A stretch of 23,622 bases of DNA. It comes from Nemertoderma westbladi. Its lineage: Eukaryota > Xenacoelomorpha > Nemertodermatida > Nemertodermatidae. How positions within the stretch are numbered: position 1 is the stretch's first letter; each line of letters starts with the position of its first letter. The DNA is taken from NCBI GenBank assembly GCA_032718475.1, contig JAUCBJ010001233.1, forward strand, positions 1-23,622, in the 5' to 3' direction. The notes under the pieces were generated by a model. It ran no database searches and was not told where the DNA came from. It worked only from the letters and a program-made list of their open reading frames with translations. Below are positions 7,637-16,735 of this stretch, piece after piece. Position numbers and translations under genes: made by a program.

Positions 7637-7900
7637 CTACGAATTAGTAACAATAACGATTAAAGTGATAATCTGGATCCCGTGCGTAACATGTTCTACG
7701 AATTAGTAACAATAACGATTAACGTGATAATCTGGATCCCGTGCGTAACATGTTCTACGAATTAGTAACAATAACGATTAACGTGATAATCTGGATCCCG
7801 TGCGTAACATGTTCTACGAATTAGTAACAATAACGATTAACGTGATAATCTGGATCCCGTGCGTAACATGTTCTACGAATTAGTAACAATAACGATTAAC
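7606..7900. repeat. Five perfect-length tandem copies of a 59-bp unit
   Basis: Units start at 7606, 7665, 7724, 7783 and 7842 and the array ends at 7900: 5 x 59 bp. Copies are almost identical (AAAGTG against AACGTG at one junction), so the expansion is recent. On the minus strand each unit contains the polypyrimidine tract, the AG acceptor and the first 31 bases of the EF-hand exon. There are no spacers, so it is not a CRISPR. Confidence 0.95.
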
Positions 7901-7989
7901 AAAGTGGCTCAATACATACGGTATATATCGTAAACATTCTTCATACTGAGAATTTATCAACTTGTGCAGTTTATTGATTGAACTCGCAA

Positions 7990-8063
7990 CAAAAATTAGA
8001 AAGGTGTTGCAAGGATACCAACTCATTACAAGTACTGGTTCGATCCCAAGATGTGGTAGCACT
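7990..8063 (+). mobile_element. 5' part of a second SINE, left of an RTE insertion
   Basis: A B box GGTTCGATCCC at 8037-8047 is followed by AAGATGTGGTAGCACT, matching the SINE at 6853-7118 just after its B box. The element then stops at the RTE insertion and resumes at 8341. The A-box part is diverged and the 5' boundary is approximate. Confidence 0.65.
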
Positions 8064-8332
8064 GATCGCCTCCGCTTTGCAGGACATTGCTTTCGCCGTG
8101 AGGACCAGCCAGTGCATAATCTTGTACTTTGGCAGCCTCATGGAGTGAATAAGCATGGTGGACAGCCCATGACTTTCTTGAGACGCATCTTAAAGGACAC
8201 TGGCCTTAAAGATGCGGATGATCTAGCAAATGTCATGGGTGATAGGGAGTTGTGGCGGTGCAATTTTGTTGACAAGCCGGCACAGCATTCTTAAAAATGC
8301 AGCTGCAATGCAGCATGCCGATCCTAGTAGTA
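8064..8332 (+). mobile_element. RTE-like LINE 3' end inserted in the SINE
   Basis: Encodes the C-terminal end of an RTE-type reverse transcriptase protein (RLRFAGHCFRREDQPVHN, then WRCNFVDKPAQHS and stop), followed by the 3' end GCATGCCGATCC(TAG)n. It is flanked by the 8-bp duplication GTAGCACT at 8056-8063 and 8333-8340, which splits the SINE at a position that is continuous in the other copy. It is severely 5'-truncated and has no RT catalytic core. The reading frame is intact and very like the copy in the BEL gag. Confidence 0.85.
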
Positions 8333-8340
8333 GTAGCACT

Positions 8341-10205
8341 GTTTGGGCACATAGCTTTAAAGCACGAACAGGCATACCTTTGGGAAGCAGAGTTGTGGGA
8401 GATAATGCATGGTGGTGAACAGACATACCTTTTTGAGAAGCAGAGTGGAAGGGTTTACTGTGGAAGATCACCCTTGGTGGTGAACAGGCATTTCTTTAGG
8501 AAACAGAGAACAGGGATTCCTTTAGGAAAAGGAGTGGAAGGGTTTACTGTGGAAGATCACCCATGGTGTTGAACAGCCTTTAGGAAACAAATAAGAAGGG
8601 TTTACTTTGTAAGATTACCCATGGTGATGAACAGGCATTCCTTTGGAAGACAGAGTGGGAAGGGTCTACTGTGGAAGTTCACCCATGGTGTTGAACAGGT
8701 GTTCTTTTAGGAAACAGAGTTGAAGTGTTTTCTGGTGGAAGATCACCCATGATGGTAAACAGGTATTCCTTTAGGAAACATAGTGGAAGGGTTTACTGTG
8801 GAAGATCACCCATGGTGATGAACAGGCATTCCAACAGAATGGAAGAATGGAAACAGAATGGAAGGGTTTACTATGGAAGATCACCCATGGTGGTGAACAG
8901 GTATTCCGTTAGGAAACATAGTGGAAGGGTTTACTGTGGAAGATCACCCATGGTGATGAACAGGCATTCGTTTAGGAAACAGAATGGAAGGGTTTACTGT
9001 GGAAGATCACCCATGATGGTAAACAGGTATTCCTTTAGGAAACAGAATGGAAGGGTTTACTGTGGAAGATCACCCATGGTGATGAACAGGTATTCCTTTA
9101 GGAAACAGAATGGAAGGGTTTACTGTGGAAGATCACCCATGATGGTAAACAGGTATTCCTTTAGGAAACAGAGTGGAATGGTTTACTGTGGAAGATCACC
9201 CATGGTGATGAGCAGGCATTCCTTTAGGAAACCGAACGGAAGGGTTTACTGTGGAAGATCACCCATGGTGGTGAACAGGCATTCCTTTAGGAAACCGAGT
9301 GGAAGTGTTTACTGTGGAAGATCACCAATGGTGGTGAACAGGCATTACTTTAGGAAACAGAGTGGAAGGGTTTAATGTGGAAGATCACCCATGCTGGTGA
9401 ACAGGCACTCCTTTAGGAAACAGAGTGGAAGGGAGTTATGTGGATGATCACCCATGGTGGTTGAACAAGCATTCCTTTAGGAAACAGAGTGGAAGGGTTT
9501 ACTGTGGAAGATTACCCATGGTGATGAACAGGCATTACTTTAGGAAACAGAGTGGAATGGTTTACTTTGGAAGATCACACATGTTGGTGAACAGGCATTC
9601 CTTTGGGAAACAGAATGGAAGGGTTTACTGTGGAAGATCAACCATGGTGGTGAACAGGCATACCTTTAGGAAACCGAGTGGATGTGTTTAATGTGGCAGA
9701 TCAACCATGGTGGTGAACAGGCATACCTTTAGGAAACCGAGTGGAAGTGTTTACTGTGGCAGATCACCCATGGTGGTGAACAGGCATTCTTCGGGGTAAC
9801 AGATTGGAAGGGTTTTCTGTGGAAGATCACCAATGGTGGTGAACATGCATTCCTTTAGGAAACAGAGTGGAAGGGTTTACTGTGGAAAATCACCCATGGT
9901 GGTGCAAAGGCATTACTTTAGGAAACAGAGTGGAAGGGTTTACTGTGGAAGATCACACATGGTGGTCAACAGGCATTCCTTTAGGAAACAGAGTGGAAGG
10001 GTTTACTGTGGAAGATCAGCCATGGTGGTGAACAGGCATTCCTTTAGGAAACAGAGTGGAAGGGTTTACTGTGGAAGATCACACATGTTGGTGAACAGGC
10101 ATTCCTTTGGGAAACAGAATGGAAGGGTTTTCTGTGGAAGATCACACATGGTGGTGAACAGGAATTCCATTGGCTAAACGAGCCCACAAGATTATCCCAT
10201 TCATT
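8341..10205 (+). mobile_element. 3' part of the second SINE, with its tail hugely expanded
   Basis: GTTTGGGCACATAGCTTTAAAGC continues the SINE body after the RTE insertion. The tail monomer, single-copy in the SINE at 6853-7118, is here repeated over about 1.8 kb. The array ends with GGCTAAACGAGCC, AAGATTATCCCATTCATTCA, the same 3' end as the unexpanded SINE. So one SINE spans about 7990-10205 rather than an independent satellite lying beside it. Confidence 0.8.
8380..10170 (+). repeat. 63-bp minisatellite, about 28 copies, derived from a SINE tail
   Basis: The unit runs from AGGAAACAGAGTGGAAGG through GATCACCCATGGTGG to ACAGGCATTCCTTT; GGAAGATCAC at 8938 and 9001 shows the 63-bp period. Because 63 is divisible by three, long frames stay open (8725-9375, 9425-9691, 9833-10177), each repeating 21 residues (core FRKQSGRVYCGRSPM). 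Variants alternate between 8740 and 9215 (ATGATGGTAAACAGG against ATGGTGATGAACAGG), suggesting a 126-bp higher-order unit. A rarer variant (CACATGTTGGTG with CTTTGGGAAACAG) occurs near 9577 and 10084, about eight units apart. The open frames are explained by the period alone; I do not call a protein. Confidence 0.92.
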
Positions 10206-10303
10206 CATTACAGTGACCAATGTTAGTGTATATTAATAACTAATATATATATGTATTACTATAATAATATTCGATAACTACAGTAACATCATTTAGCAGT
10301 AAA

Positions 10304-10534
10304 CTAACAGCTATCATTAACTAACTTTTGTTTGAGAAGGACTTTGTCTTCCTCGAATGGTCGGTACCGTTTCTTGTGGCCTTTCTTACCATGGCCCTTC
10401 GCGGCGTGTCGCCTAGCAACTGACCCCGAACACCAGGACGGTGGTAAGAGAACTTTACACGAATATCTACGTGATTCTTCAACGAATGCTGCCACCGTCA
10501 ACAAGGCAAATAATTGGAAATATATACCGATCAT
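10304..10534 (-). CDS. Candidate small secreted peptide precursor (76 aa)
   Basis: ATG at 10534 opens 76 codons. Residues 1-18 have the form of a signal peptide, with a hydrophobic core (FQLFALLTVAAF). A dibasic Arg-Arg at 22-23 and another at 41-42 bracket a short segment with cysteines at 26 and 35 (C-x8-C, CKVLLPPSWC). A basic His/Lys/Gly stretch (46-56) ends in KKR, and the tail has a third cysteine at 76. This is the layout of a neuropeptide or other processed secreted peptide: signal, convertase sites, disulfide loop. The coding part is more GC-rich than the surrounding DNA. A strong donor-like ATG|GTAAGA inside the ORF (codons 48-50) could end the exon early, leaving the basic tail as intron. 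No named family is recognised; the C-x8-C spacing alone proves nothing. Confidence 0.4.
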   Translation of the reverse strand: MIGIYFQLFALLTVAAFVEESRRYSCKVLLPPSWCSGSVARRHAAKGHGKKGHKKRYRPFEEDKVLLKQKLVNDSC

Positions 10535-10549
10535 ATTTCCTTCAGATTA

Positions 10550-10972
10550 TTATTAATCGAAAATTTAAATATTAGTTTCACACCCTTGGTTTTAATTATA
10601 TGTAACTACTTAATAATTTATAGATAGGGATATTTTTATTAGTTCATGGAAATACTTGTAAAACTGGTAATAATTTATTGTGCCGCTTTATACAATTAAT
10701 TAAAAATATTCCTGGTCCTAACCAAAACAACGATTACACTATAATTCATTAATTTATTTATACCTTATTTTATCCACCTTTTTAATAAATTATTTTATTT
10801 ATAATCTATGAATATTTGAACTGGAACGCGGGTACATCACGGGATCAAAAAGGACAAGAGAAAAATTATTCTAAGTTGCATCTTTTGTATGCGCTGTCTT
10901 TTATTCATTAATTAAATTAAATATTTTCGAGACATTTTGTTTATGTATGAATAGCTACCATGTTCCATTCCA
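10550..10972. other. AT-rich noncoding stretch
   Basis: I see no gene or strong repeat. It separates the candidate peptide ORF from the copia fragment. Some of it may be decayed copia sequence, because integrase codons become recognisable only from about 10973. Confidence 0.5.
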
Positions 10973-12207
10973 TGAATCTCGCAGGGCATTCGCACACACG
11001 CGACTGTAAGATACTCCCAACAACAAAATGGAGTTACAGAGAGAAATAATAGGACGTTAGTTGAATCAGGTAGATCTATGATAGAATTTCTATTTATGTA
11101 TATCTATCTATTTCTATCTATCTATTTATATATTTATTTATGATTATGATAGAGTTTCTGTATATATTAATATTAATAATCGATGTAAAAAGGTAAAATG
11201 GTAAAAAGCCATCAGTTTCAGACTTTAAGTTCTTTGGGTCTGATGCATCGGTTCACGTCCCAAGTCAGAAAATAAAGAAGTGAGATCCTAACAGTGAGAG
11301 ACACATCTTCGTTGGTTATGATGGCGAAAAGAAAGGTCATAGAGTATATGACCCACACTCAAGGCGTGTATTTGGTAGTCGTGATGTTAGGTTTGATGAA
11401 CATAGCTTTGGAGGTCGTATATCCCACATCAAGCATGAGATAGAGTCAAAGTGTCTTGACAATACTACTAATGGATGATATAGTGGTTCCAGTTGCTCCA
11501 GTAATCGTTACAGAGAAAGTAAATGACTAATTAAAAACAGACAAGAGTCTGAAGTGAGGAAGTTATAAAACTGCCAGATAGATATGGTGAGTGGATTGAT
11601 GTAGATGAGTTTGTTAATATGGTTTTCTCAGTATCCATGGAACCAAGAACCATCAACGAAGCATTGGAAGGTGATTCAAGTGACCAATGGAAATCAGCAA
11701 TAGAAAATGAATATAACTCCTTAACCAACAATCAAACCTGGTCTTTAGTTTGCAATAAATGGACTTTTAAAGAAAATAAAGATTCTAATGGAGAAGTTAT
11801 ACGCTACAAAGCGCGGCTTGTAGCTCAGCGTCACTCAATGCCCCAATATGGATTATCAAGAAACTTTTGCACCAGTTACACGTTGTATCTCTATTCGTAT
11901 AATACTGACTCTCGTGATTGAGTATAACATAGAACTACACCAAATGGATGTTGAGACAGCCTTCCTGAATGGTGTACTGGAGGAAGGGATCTTTATAAAA
12001 CAACCAGATGGATTTATCAAGAAAGGAAATGAGAACTTGGTATGTAAACTCCATAAGAGTATACTGTATAGTATAGGTACTCCTTTGTATCTGATACTGT
12101 ATATGGCAACAAGCCTCTCGATGTTGGTATTAAGTAATGAATGATCACCTAAGGGATCTGGTTACGTACAATCGGATTCTGGTCCTTGCATTTACTTCAA
12201 ACACATT
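10973..12207 (+). pseudogene. Ty1/copia retrotransposon fragment: integrase end and partial RT
   Basis: Pieces of a copia polyprotein appear in order. Integrase core end: QQNGVTERNNRTLVESGRSM (about 11005-11085), the copia hallmark Q-Q-N-G-V-x-E-R. A TCTAT microsatellite then interrupts. Next come the post-core region GKKPSVSDFKFFGSDASVHV (about 11197-11260), HIFVGYDGEKKGHRVYDP and SRDVRFDE (about 11305-11400). The RT N-terminus begins at about 11585 (DRYGEWIDVDEFV, IKYKARLVAQ-like RYKARLVAQ at about 11800). DYQETFAPVTR and QMDVETAFLNGVLEEGIF are in a shifted frame (11848-12100), with a last piece up to 12207. Stops (one after SQKIKK, others at 11477 and near 11567) and frameshifts kill it. 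The catalytic YVDD and RNase H are missing: the fragment is cut exactly where repeat B begins. Confidence 0.88.
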
Positions 12208-13230
12208 GTTCGCGCTTTCAGACCTTTAGCAGTTTAACCTGCCAATTTTAGGTGTCCTCTTGTTTATAAATCGACTTTAGCCTATAACAATTATTTAATG
12301 CACATGAAGTAACATTAGCCGAAGCCAGTCTATGCGCGATCATTCACCCACAGTTAAGGGAGACTGGATTCGGATGCTTTGACCTTATTGCGTTGCAGAC
12401 CTACTGTATTATTCGATTGATCGTTACTATATAATCTCTGACAATATTATTCACTTTCGGGGAAATATTAACAGTTCCTTTAGGACGTGGCGCTTTAAGT
12501 ATAAAACAGAGTTATGACTTATACTAAACACAACGAGATGGCTACTGATTTTCGTAAATATCGCATTCTTTAGGAGATGCTTTATTATCTGTCACACTGC
12601 TGCATACGACTTCACACTGCTGCACACTGATCTGCCGACCGTCACTGAATTTAACCATATATAAGGAGGATAGCAACTGACACATGTAGGGATTATGAAA
12701 TAGCATTTAATGCACACTAAAACCACTATAATGTAAGTCGCAGTTGCTACCGGTAAACCTGTTCCTCTAACCTTTAGTAATCAAGAAGATTTTTATGATT
12801 ATTCATCGGTATTCTCCAAATATATCAGCAATATACACCAACATATAACAATTAATAACCGACAGTAAAATAATGCAGTTTTATTATACAGCAATGTTTA
12901 AGGTCAGATGTGTGACCGTAGTTTGGTTTGATAATAGATTTACGTTCTTGTAATCAAAGCCGTCTAATGTTGGCCAAAGTCTGAAACTTCTAACACAGAA
13001 GTACAGAAGAATTTCCAAGCAGTTGTTCTCGCTCAGAAAGGTAAACAAAGACCGTAATGCATTGCGCGGTTTTCTGTAGGCCTCTTTGCAAGATAAAATG
13101 AAAAGCGCTCTGATTGGCTGAGCGAGCTGAACAAAGAAGTTCCACATCGACAGTAAATCAGCTGACAGATTTCGTCATCTGAACTACAATCTATTTAGAG
13201 TATTAGCGCATTGTGGCATAAAATGGCTTG
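12208..13230. repeat. Dispersed LTR-like repeat, copy B
   Basis: The homologue of 3328-4460 starts at the same TGTTCGCGC and directly interrupts codons of the copia RT. Landmarks are in the same order as copy A, with similar CCAAT-type motifs near 13115 and a TATAAAA at about 12500 on the plus strand. It is clearly diverged from A (many substitutions and indels), so the two copies are old or belong to different subfamilies. If it is a solo LTR, copia RT codons should resume on its right; I do not see them. Confidence 0.65.
12542..12706 (-). CDS. Counterpart small ORF inside repeat B (54 aa)
   Basis: ATG at 12706 gives 54 residues (cysteines at 9, 31, 35 and 48). It aligns with residues 13 onward of the 3673-3882 ORF: shared MLF start, QLLxSL, K-x-x-D-G-R-Q-x-S-V, then NKAxPKECDxY. 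Relative to A it carries three extra codons and stops at TAG ten residues earlier. Conservation of frame across diverged DNA is suggestive, but no function is known. Confidence 0.3.
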   Translation of the reverse strand: MLFHNPYMCQLLSSLYMVKFSDGRQISVQQCEVVCSSVTDNKASPKECDIYENQ

Positions 13231-13350
13231 TTATGTCCGCTAAAACACCTTCACGGTACATTGCGGAGAAAATGGCTTGTTATGTCCGCTAAAACACCTA
13301 CACAGTATATTGCGGAGAAAAATGACCTGTTATATCCGCAAAAGCTTTTA
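13210..13350. repeat. Tandem repeat, period about 50 bp, nearly three copies
   Basis: Units start ATTG(C/T)GG at 13210, 13260 and 13309 and contain AAATGGCTTGTTATGTCCGC and TAAAACACC. GCGGA and TCCGC within a unit form a 5-bp inverted repeat. It lies between repeat B and the 3' end of the decayed coding region at 13431-14724. Confidence 0.85.
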
Positions 13351-13430
13351 CACCGCTCTCAGAAAATGGGATTTAATTTTATAAAATATTAAAACTCACA
13401 GTTTCTAAAATATAAAAATACTCTAAACAG

Positions 13431-14724
13431 TTAGTCTTTCTTACGCGAACGGCGTTTACGCAGTTTTTTGAGGCTAGCAAGAGTCCTTTTCTCTTTGGGG
13501 CGAGCCACTTTACTAGGAGGGCTATAACTCCTGGGTGAAGGGTGCAATACAATTGCATCGGAAGGTTTAGGATTACGGTCGGTGTATCTGCCGGTCGAGG
13601 TACCCGGTTGATCGATATCAACCTCAGTGGAGCGAGGTCGAACAACCTTCAGAGCGCGTTTCAGTACAGCAGCTCTTACTGGTCCCTGACGATTCGTCTG
13701 CACAAGAGCGGTAGGTGGACCATGTGTAGTGAGAAATTTCCTCGGTTTGATGGTTCTTTCCAACTCGCGTTCTCGGGCTCTATCGGAATCGATATGCTTC
13801 TCCTCGAGCTGATTTTCCTCCGCTTATCGTTGGAAGCATTCGTGCTAAACTCTTGCAGAGAGTAGGGTCGTCCAAGTTCGATATCCTCTTAGAGATTCTG
13901 GATTTCCCGATCGAACTGGGGTAAGGCCAATTCCTTTACCGCTAGGACTTGCTGCTGCAATTTACGTTTCTCTAAACAATTGTAGGTTCCTTTTCTGATC
14001 TTTTGTCGAATAGTGTCTAACGCGTTTCGTTCAACTCTCTCCTCCACCTCGGTGACAGGTTGTATCGGGGTTAGATCGGGACGATTATACGGGTTGAACG
14101 GCGATATTAGGTGTCCGCGTCCCAATCCAGCTAGGTAGGATGAGCGAATATCTAGGGAGCTCACAACCGGAGTGCCACCGACTAATTGTTTGGGTAACAC
14201 TAGATCTTTGAACAGTGAGTACAGTTCGGGAGGATCCGTGATACTATTAGGATCAAGAGTCTGAGGTCTCACTAGGGAGTGAGGAGGCCTGACTGAGTAT
14301 TCCGGAACTCTGATCATAGGTTTATTTAAGGATCGTTTGAGTCGAGCGAGCGTAGGTGATACGTCGAACAAGTTTCGCTCGAAACTCCCGTAAATATAGC
14401 GAGTAAAACTGTGTTTAGCGCAATGTCTCCACGGACGTTTGTCTTTCCGTGTGTTGGTTGGGTCTAGGGCATTCATCGTAATAATACCAAAGACGCTCGT
14501 CTTGTAGGGGAAACGCGGGTGATCTTTCTCCAGTTTTACAATGCCTCTCTCAAGAATTCCAAATATACATTGAAGTCACTGCGTTTATCCGGTTCTTTAA
14601 CGTCTTCTCTTTCGAGTTGGTTTCGAATAGAATTTTCGTGTTCAATTCTCAGTTTGTCGTTCCGACTCCGCTGGGTATGATATTTAAATAGGATCATTTC
14701 CCTTTCGGTGTCTACATCGTCCAT
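13431..14724 (-). pseudogene. Decayed coding region of about 430 codons, family unrecognised
   Basis: Three minus-strand open pieces follow one another. Piece 1 (14724-14536, 62 codons) is charged and helical (MDDVDTEREMILFKYHTQRS). Piece 2 (14476-13889, 195 codons from its first ATG) is open upstream of that ATG so that it overlaps piece 1; it is proline-rich in the middle and ends with a charged helix. Piece 3, which has no ATG of its own, ends at 13431 with a strongly basic tail (LKKLRKRRSRKKD). The joins are one-base frame changes near 14537 and 13828 and an in-frame TAA at 13889; codons stay sensible after this TAA for about 25 residues. Composition is uniform across the joins, so one gene or element ORF has decayed. 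No catalytic motif is seen. It may be the last ORF of an unknown element, a Gag-like protein with a basic tail, or a host retrocopy. Sequencing errors could mimic the lesions. Confidence 0.55.
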
Positions 14725-15324
14725 ATCGTGTAAATCGATAGGATGGCTATATGAGTTTATCGATATTATAATTAATTATAATTTAGGCTAGCGGTCGTTG
14801 CTGCCTACCCCTCAATGCCCCCGGACAGCGCAAGCTCCTCAGCGCTGATGTACTGTCGCCGCTGTGTCTATCGCCAACATAGTAGCTACACAACGACAAC
14901 AACAACCAGCGCGAGTCACTCCACTGTCCGTCCCAAGGGCTTAGATTTACTTCAGGTTCTTACTGCAGAGGTAGGGCTACTTTCACAACTGCGACTCGCT
15001 ACTGTAAACACACTTTAGTAGTAACATTCACCTATAAACGCACAAATTCCACACAACTGTCACAAATTGTACACATTCGGGCCATTTGTCCATTAGTCAA
15101 GTGCCTTCCAGAATGCCACGTTATTATTATGTATCCCTGGATACTAGCAGTGCGCTATTTATTCCGTATGCTATTCAATGGGGCAAGCTTTTTATTGTTC
15201 TTTTAACTCACTTCTAATTCTAGCGTGGTTGTTGCCATGGTGACATTATGGAAAGCTAGCAGTAGAATTAGGGTAATTCTCATGCATACAGATCTGGGAT
15301 GCTATTTAATAGTAATTCTTTAAT
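14725..15324. other. Noncoding stretch, GC-richer 5' flank of the decayed ORF
   Basis: 14785-15015 is less AT-rich than its surroundings and has CpG-containing blocks. In position it fits a promoter or 5' untranslated region for the minus-strand ORF starting at 14724. A 67-codon plus-strand ORF at 14815-15018 is low-complexity (threonine run) and not convincing. I see nothing else here. Confidence 0.4.
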
Positions 15325-16470
15325 TGTCAATACTCCCCCTCACACACGATTTTATGAATTTTATCGGCTATTGACCACACACCGGAGACTCTCGCACACT
15401 AATACACTTAATAGGGTGAATCTCCGCTCCCATGATCTATTAATTAATGGAATTTTGGGAATATTATAAATCGTACAAAATAACAATCCATCAAATTCAT
15501 GAGAAGATATGAATTTAAATTTATTCCCGTAAATTTTATTATTTAATATTAAATAGGCACAATTTTATTCCAGAGCATGTCTGGGGACTGGGATCCTTGA
15601 TTCTAGGAAATTTGTCCTTTTAAGAGTATCGGTAAGTACTACGATATCTTAATCGACTAGAATTTTTAAAGGATCTAAATTTTAACAGATTTTGATTTAT
15701 ATATTTTCTTGGTTTACAAACTCCTTAGAGTTTATTTGTATGCATTTACTCTATTATAACATTTGTTTTAATAGATTTTTATAAATATTAACTATGTAAT
15801 ATTTAAGATGGGCACCAATTTATTCCAGAACATGTCTGGGGACGGTAACCATTGATTCTAGAATTTTGTCTTTCAAGTATATCGGTGGGTGCCGCAATAT
15901 CTTAATCGACTAGAATTACAGATCGTCAAAGGGTTTAACAGATTTATTTTGCGTTGTATGCTACTGTTAAAGGGACATCACACTACTATATGTATTATTT
16001 AATATACGGTATGAGAGCAATATTGCAAGAAGCAATGTCAGTGAGAAGAGGCAAGTCGTTTCCAAGGTCTACCCAGAGCTTGGTTTAGCCGAGACACGAG
16101 GATCTGAACTTTTTGCATTCCTAATACTCTACTTACCAATAATACTTGAGTATAGTAGGAGCTTTATTGTACTTTAATAAGTACGGATATTTCATCTTAC
16201 TGTAGTCACGCATTTATAATATGATACGGACAGTAAGGAAAGAGAATAAAGAGTTATTTCTCGCCGTTCCACTAAATATATAATATAAGTAATTAAGTAA
16301 TAAACACGAGTATATATTGCACTAATCTACTAAATAATCGCTAAAATAACATTCTACTAAATAAAATTAAAGAAAACAATTATTATAAAATTACATAATA
16401 ATACATACCTAAATATAAAAATAATAAAAAACGAATATAAAATAATATGGTCACACACCCACTCCAGACA
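15325..16470 (-). repeat. Candidate 3' LTR of the BEL/Pao element
   Basis: Four bases downstream of the integrase stop codon (16474-16476) the minus strand reads TGTCTGGAGTGG. A matching end GACA lies at 15325-15328, so the segment has TGTC...GACA termini and is 1146 bp long. On the minus strand AATAAA occurs in two related blocks (near 15565 and 15825). The 5' LTR is outside the window, so the boundaries cannot be confirmed by comparison, and I see no clear polypurine tract next to the start. Treat the ends as provisional. Confidence 0.45.
15544..15921. repeat. Internal duplication of about 110 bp within the candidate LTR
   Basis: 15544-15664 and 15797-15921 share GGCAC-TTTATTCCAGA, CATGTCTGGGGAC, TTGATTCTAG, and ATCTTAATCGACTAGAATT, offset by 255 bp. 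Each carries an AATAAA on the minus strand, so the element would have two tandem polyadenylation regions. Confidence 0.75.
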
Positions 16471-16473
16471 CTG

Positions 16474-16735
16474 TTACGTTGGGGAGTCCCTAGATGTTTG
16501 TTGGATTAGGGAGGTGGTCGTGGGAAGAGTATCTTGCCTTCCATAGTTTCCGGACAGTTCTCTGTCTCTTTCCAGTAAACATAAACGACCAACTGGGTGA
16601 TTGAGCTGCTGTGTTTCGAACACAATTCCAGGTTTCTTAAAGTTACGTCGCATGACGACGAGTTCTACCGATCGCACTAAACCATCATCGGAGATATAAG
16701 TCTCGATGATACGACCTGTCTGCCACCGCTTCGTG
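16474..16735 (-). pseudogene. BEL/Pao integrase C-terminal tail, frame-shifted
   Basis: After a one-base frame change near 16728-16735, the next frame continues the expected C-terminal domain (matching DUF5641-type BEL tails): WQTGRIIETYISDDGLVRSV, then NHPVGRLCLLE, ending in TAA at 16474-16476. In the pol frame itself translation would stop early at 16677. The tail is recognisable by the typical G-R-(I/V)-x-E and H-P-V-x-R-L-C-L-L-E pattern. Confidence 0.8.

Noticed and set aside
7606-7900. Regular 59-bp repeats resembling a CRISPR array
   Set aside because: There are no unique spacers, units abut directly, the context is animal nuclear DNA and the unit overlaps a spliced exon.
8725-10177. 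Long plus-strand ORFs of 216, 88 and 114 codons as real repeat proteins
   Set aside because: They follow automatically from a 63-bp period in a SINE-derived minisatellite and are broken by stops; no start or splice context.
3328-13230. A single 9.9-kb copia element with repeats A and B as its two LTRs
   Set aside because: A and B are too diverged for a young pair, the interior holds unrelated exons, SINEs and MITEs, there is no gag or protease, and no clear primer binding site follows A.
14815-15018. 67-codon plus-strand ORF with a threonine run
   Set aside because: Low complexity, no domain, and it sits where the 5' flank of the minus-strand ORF is expected.
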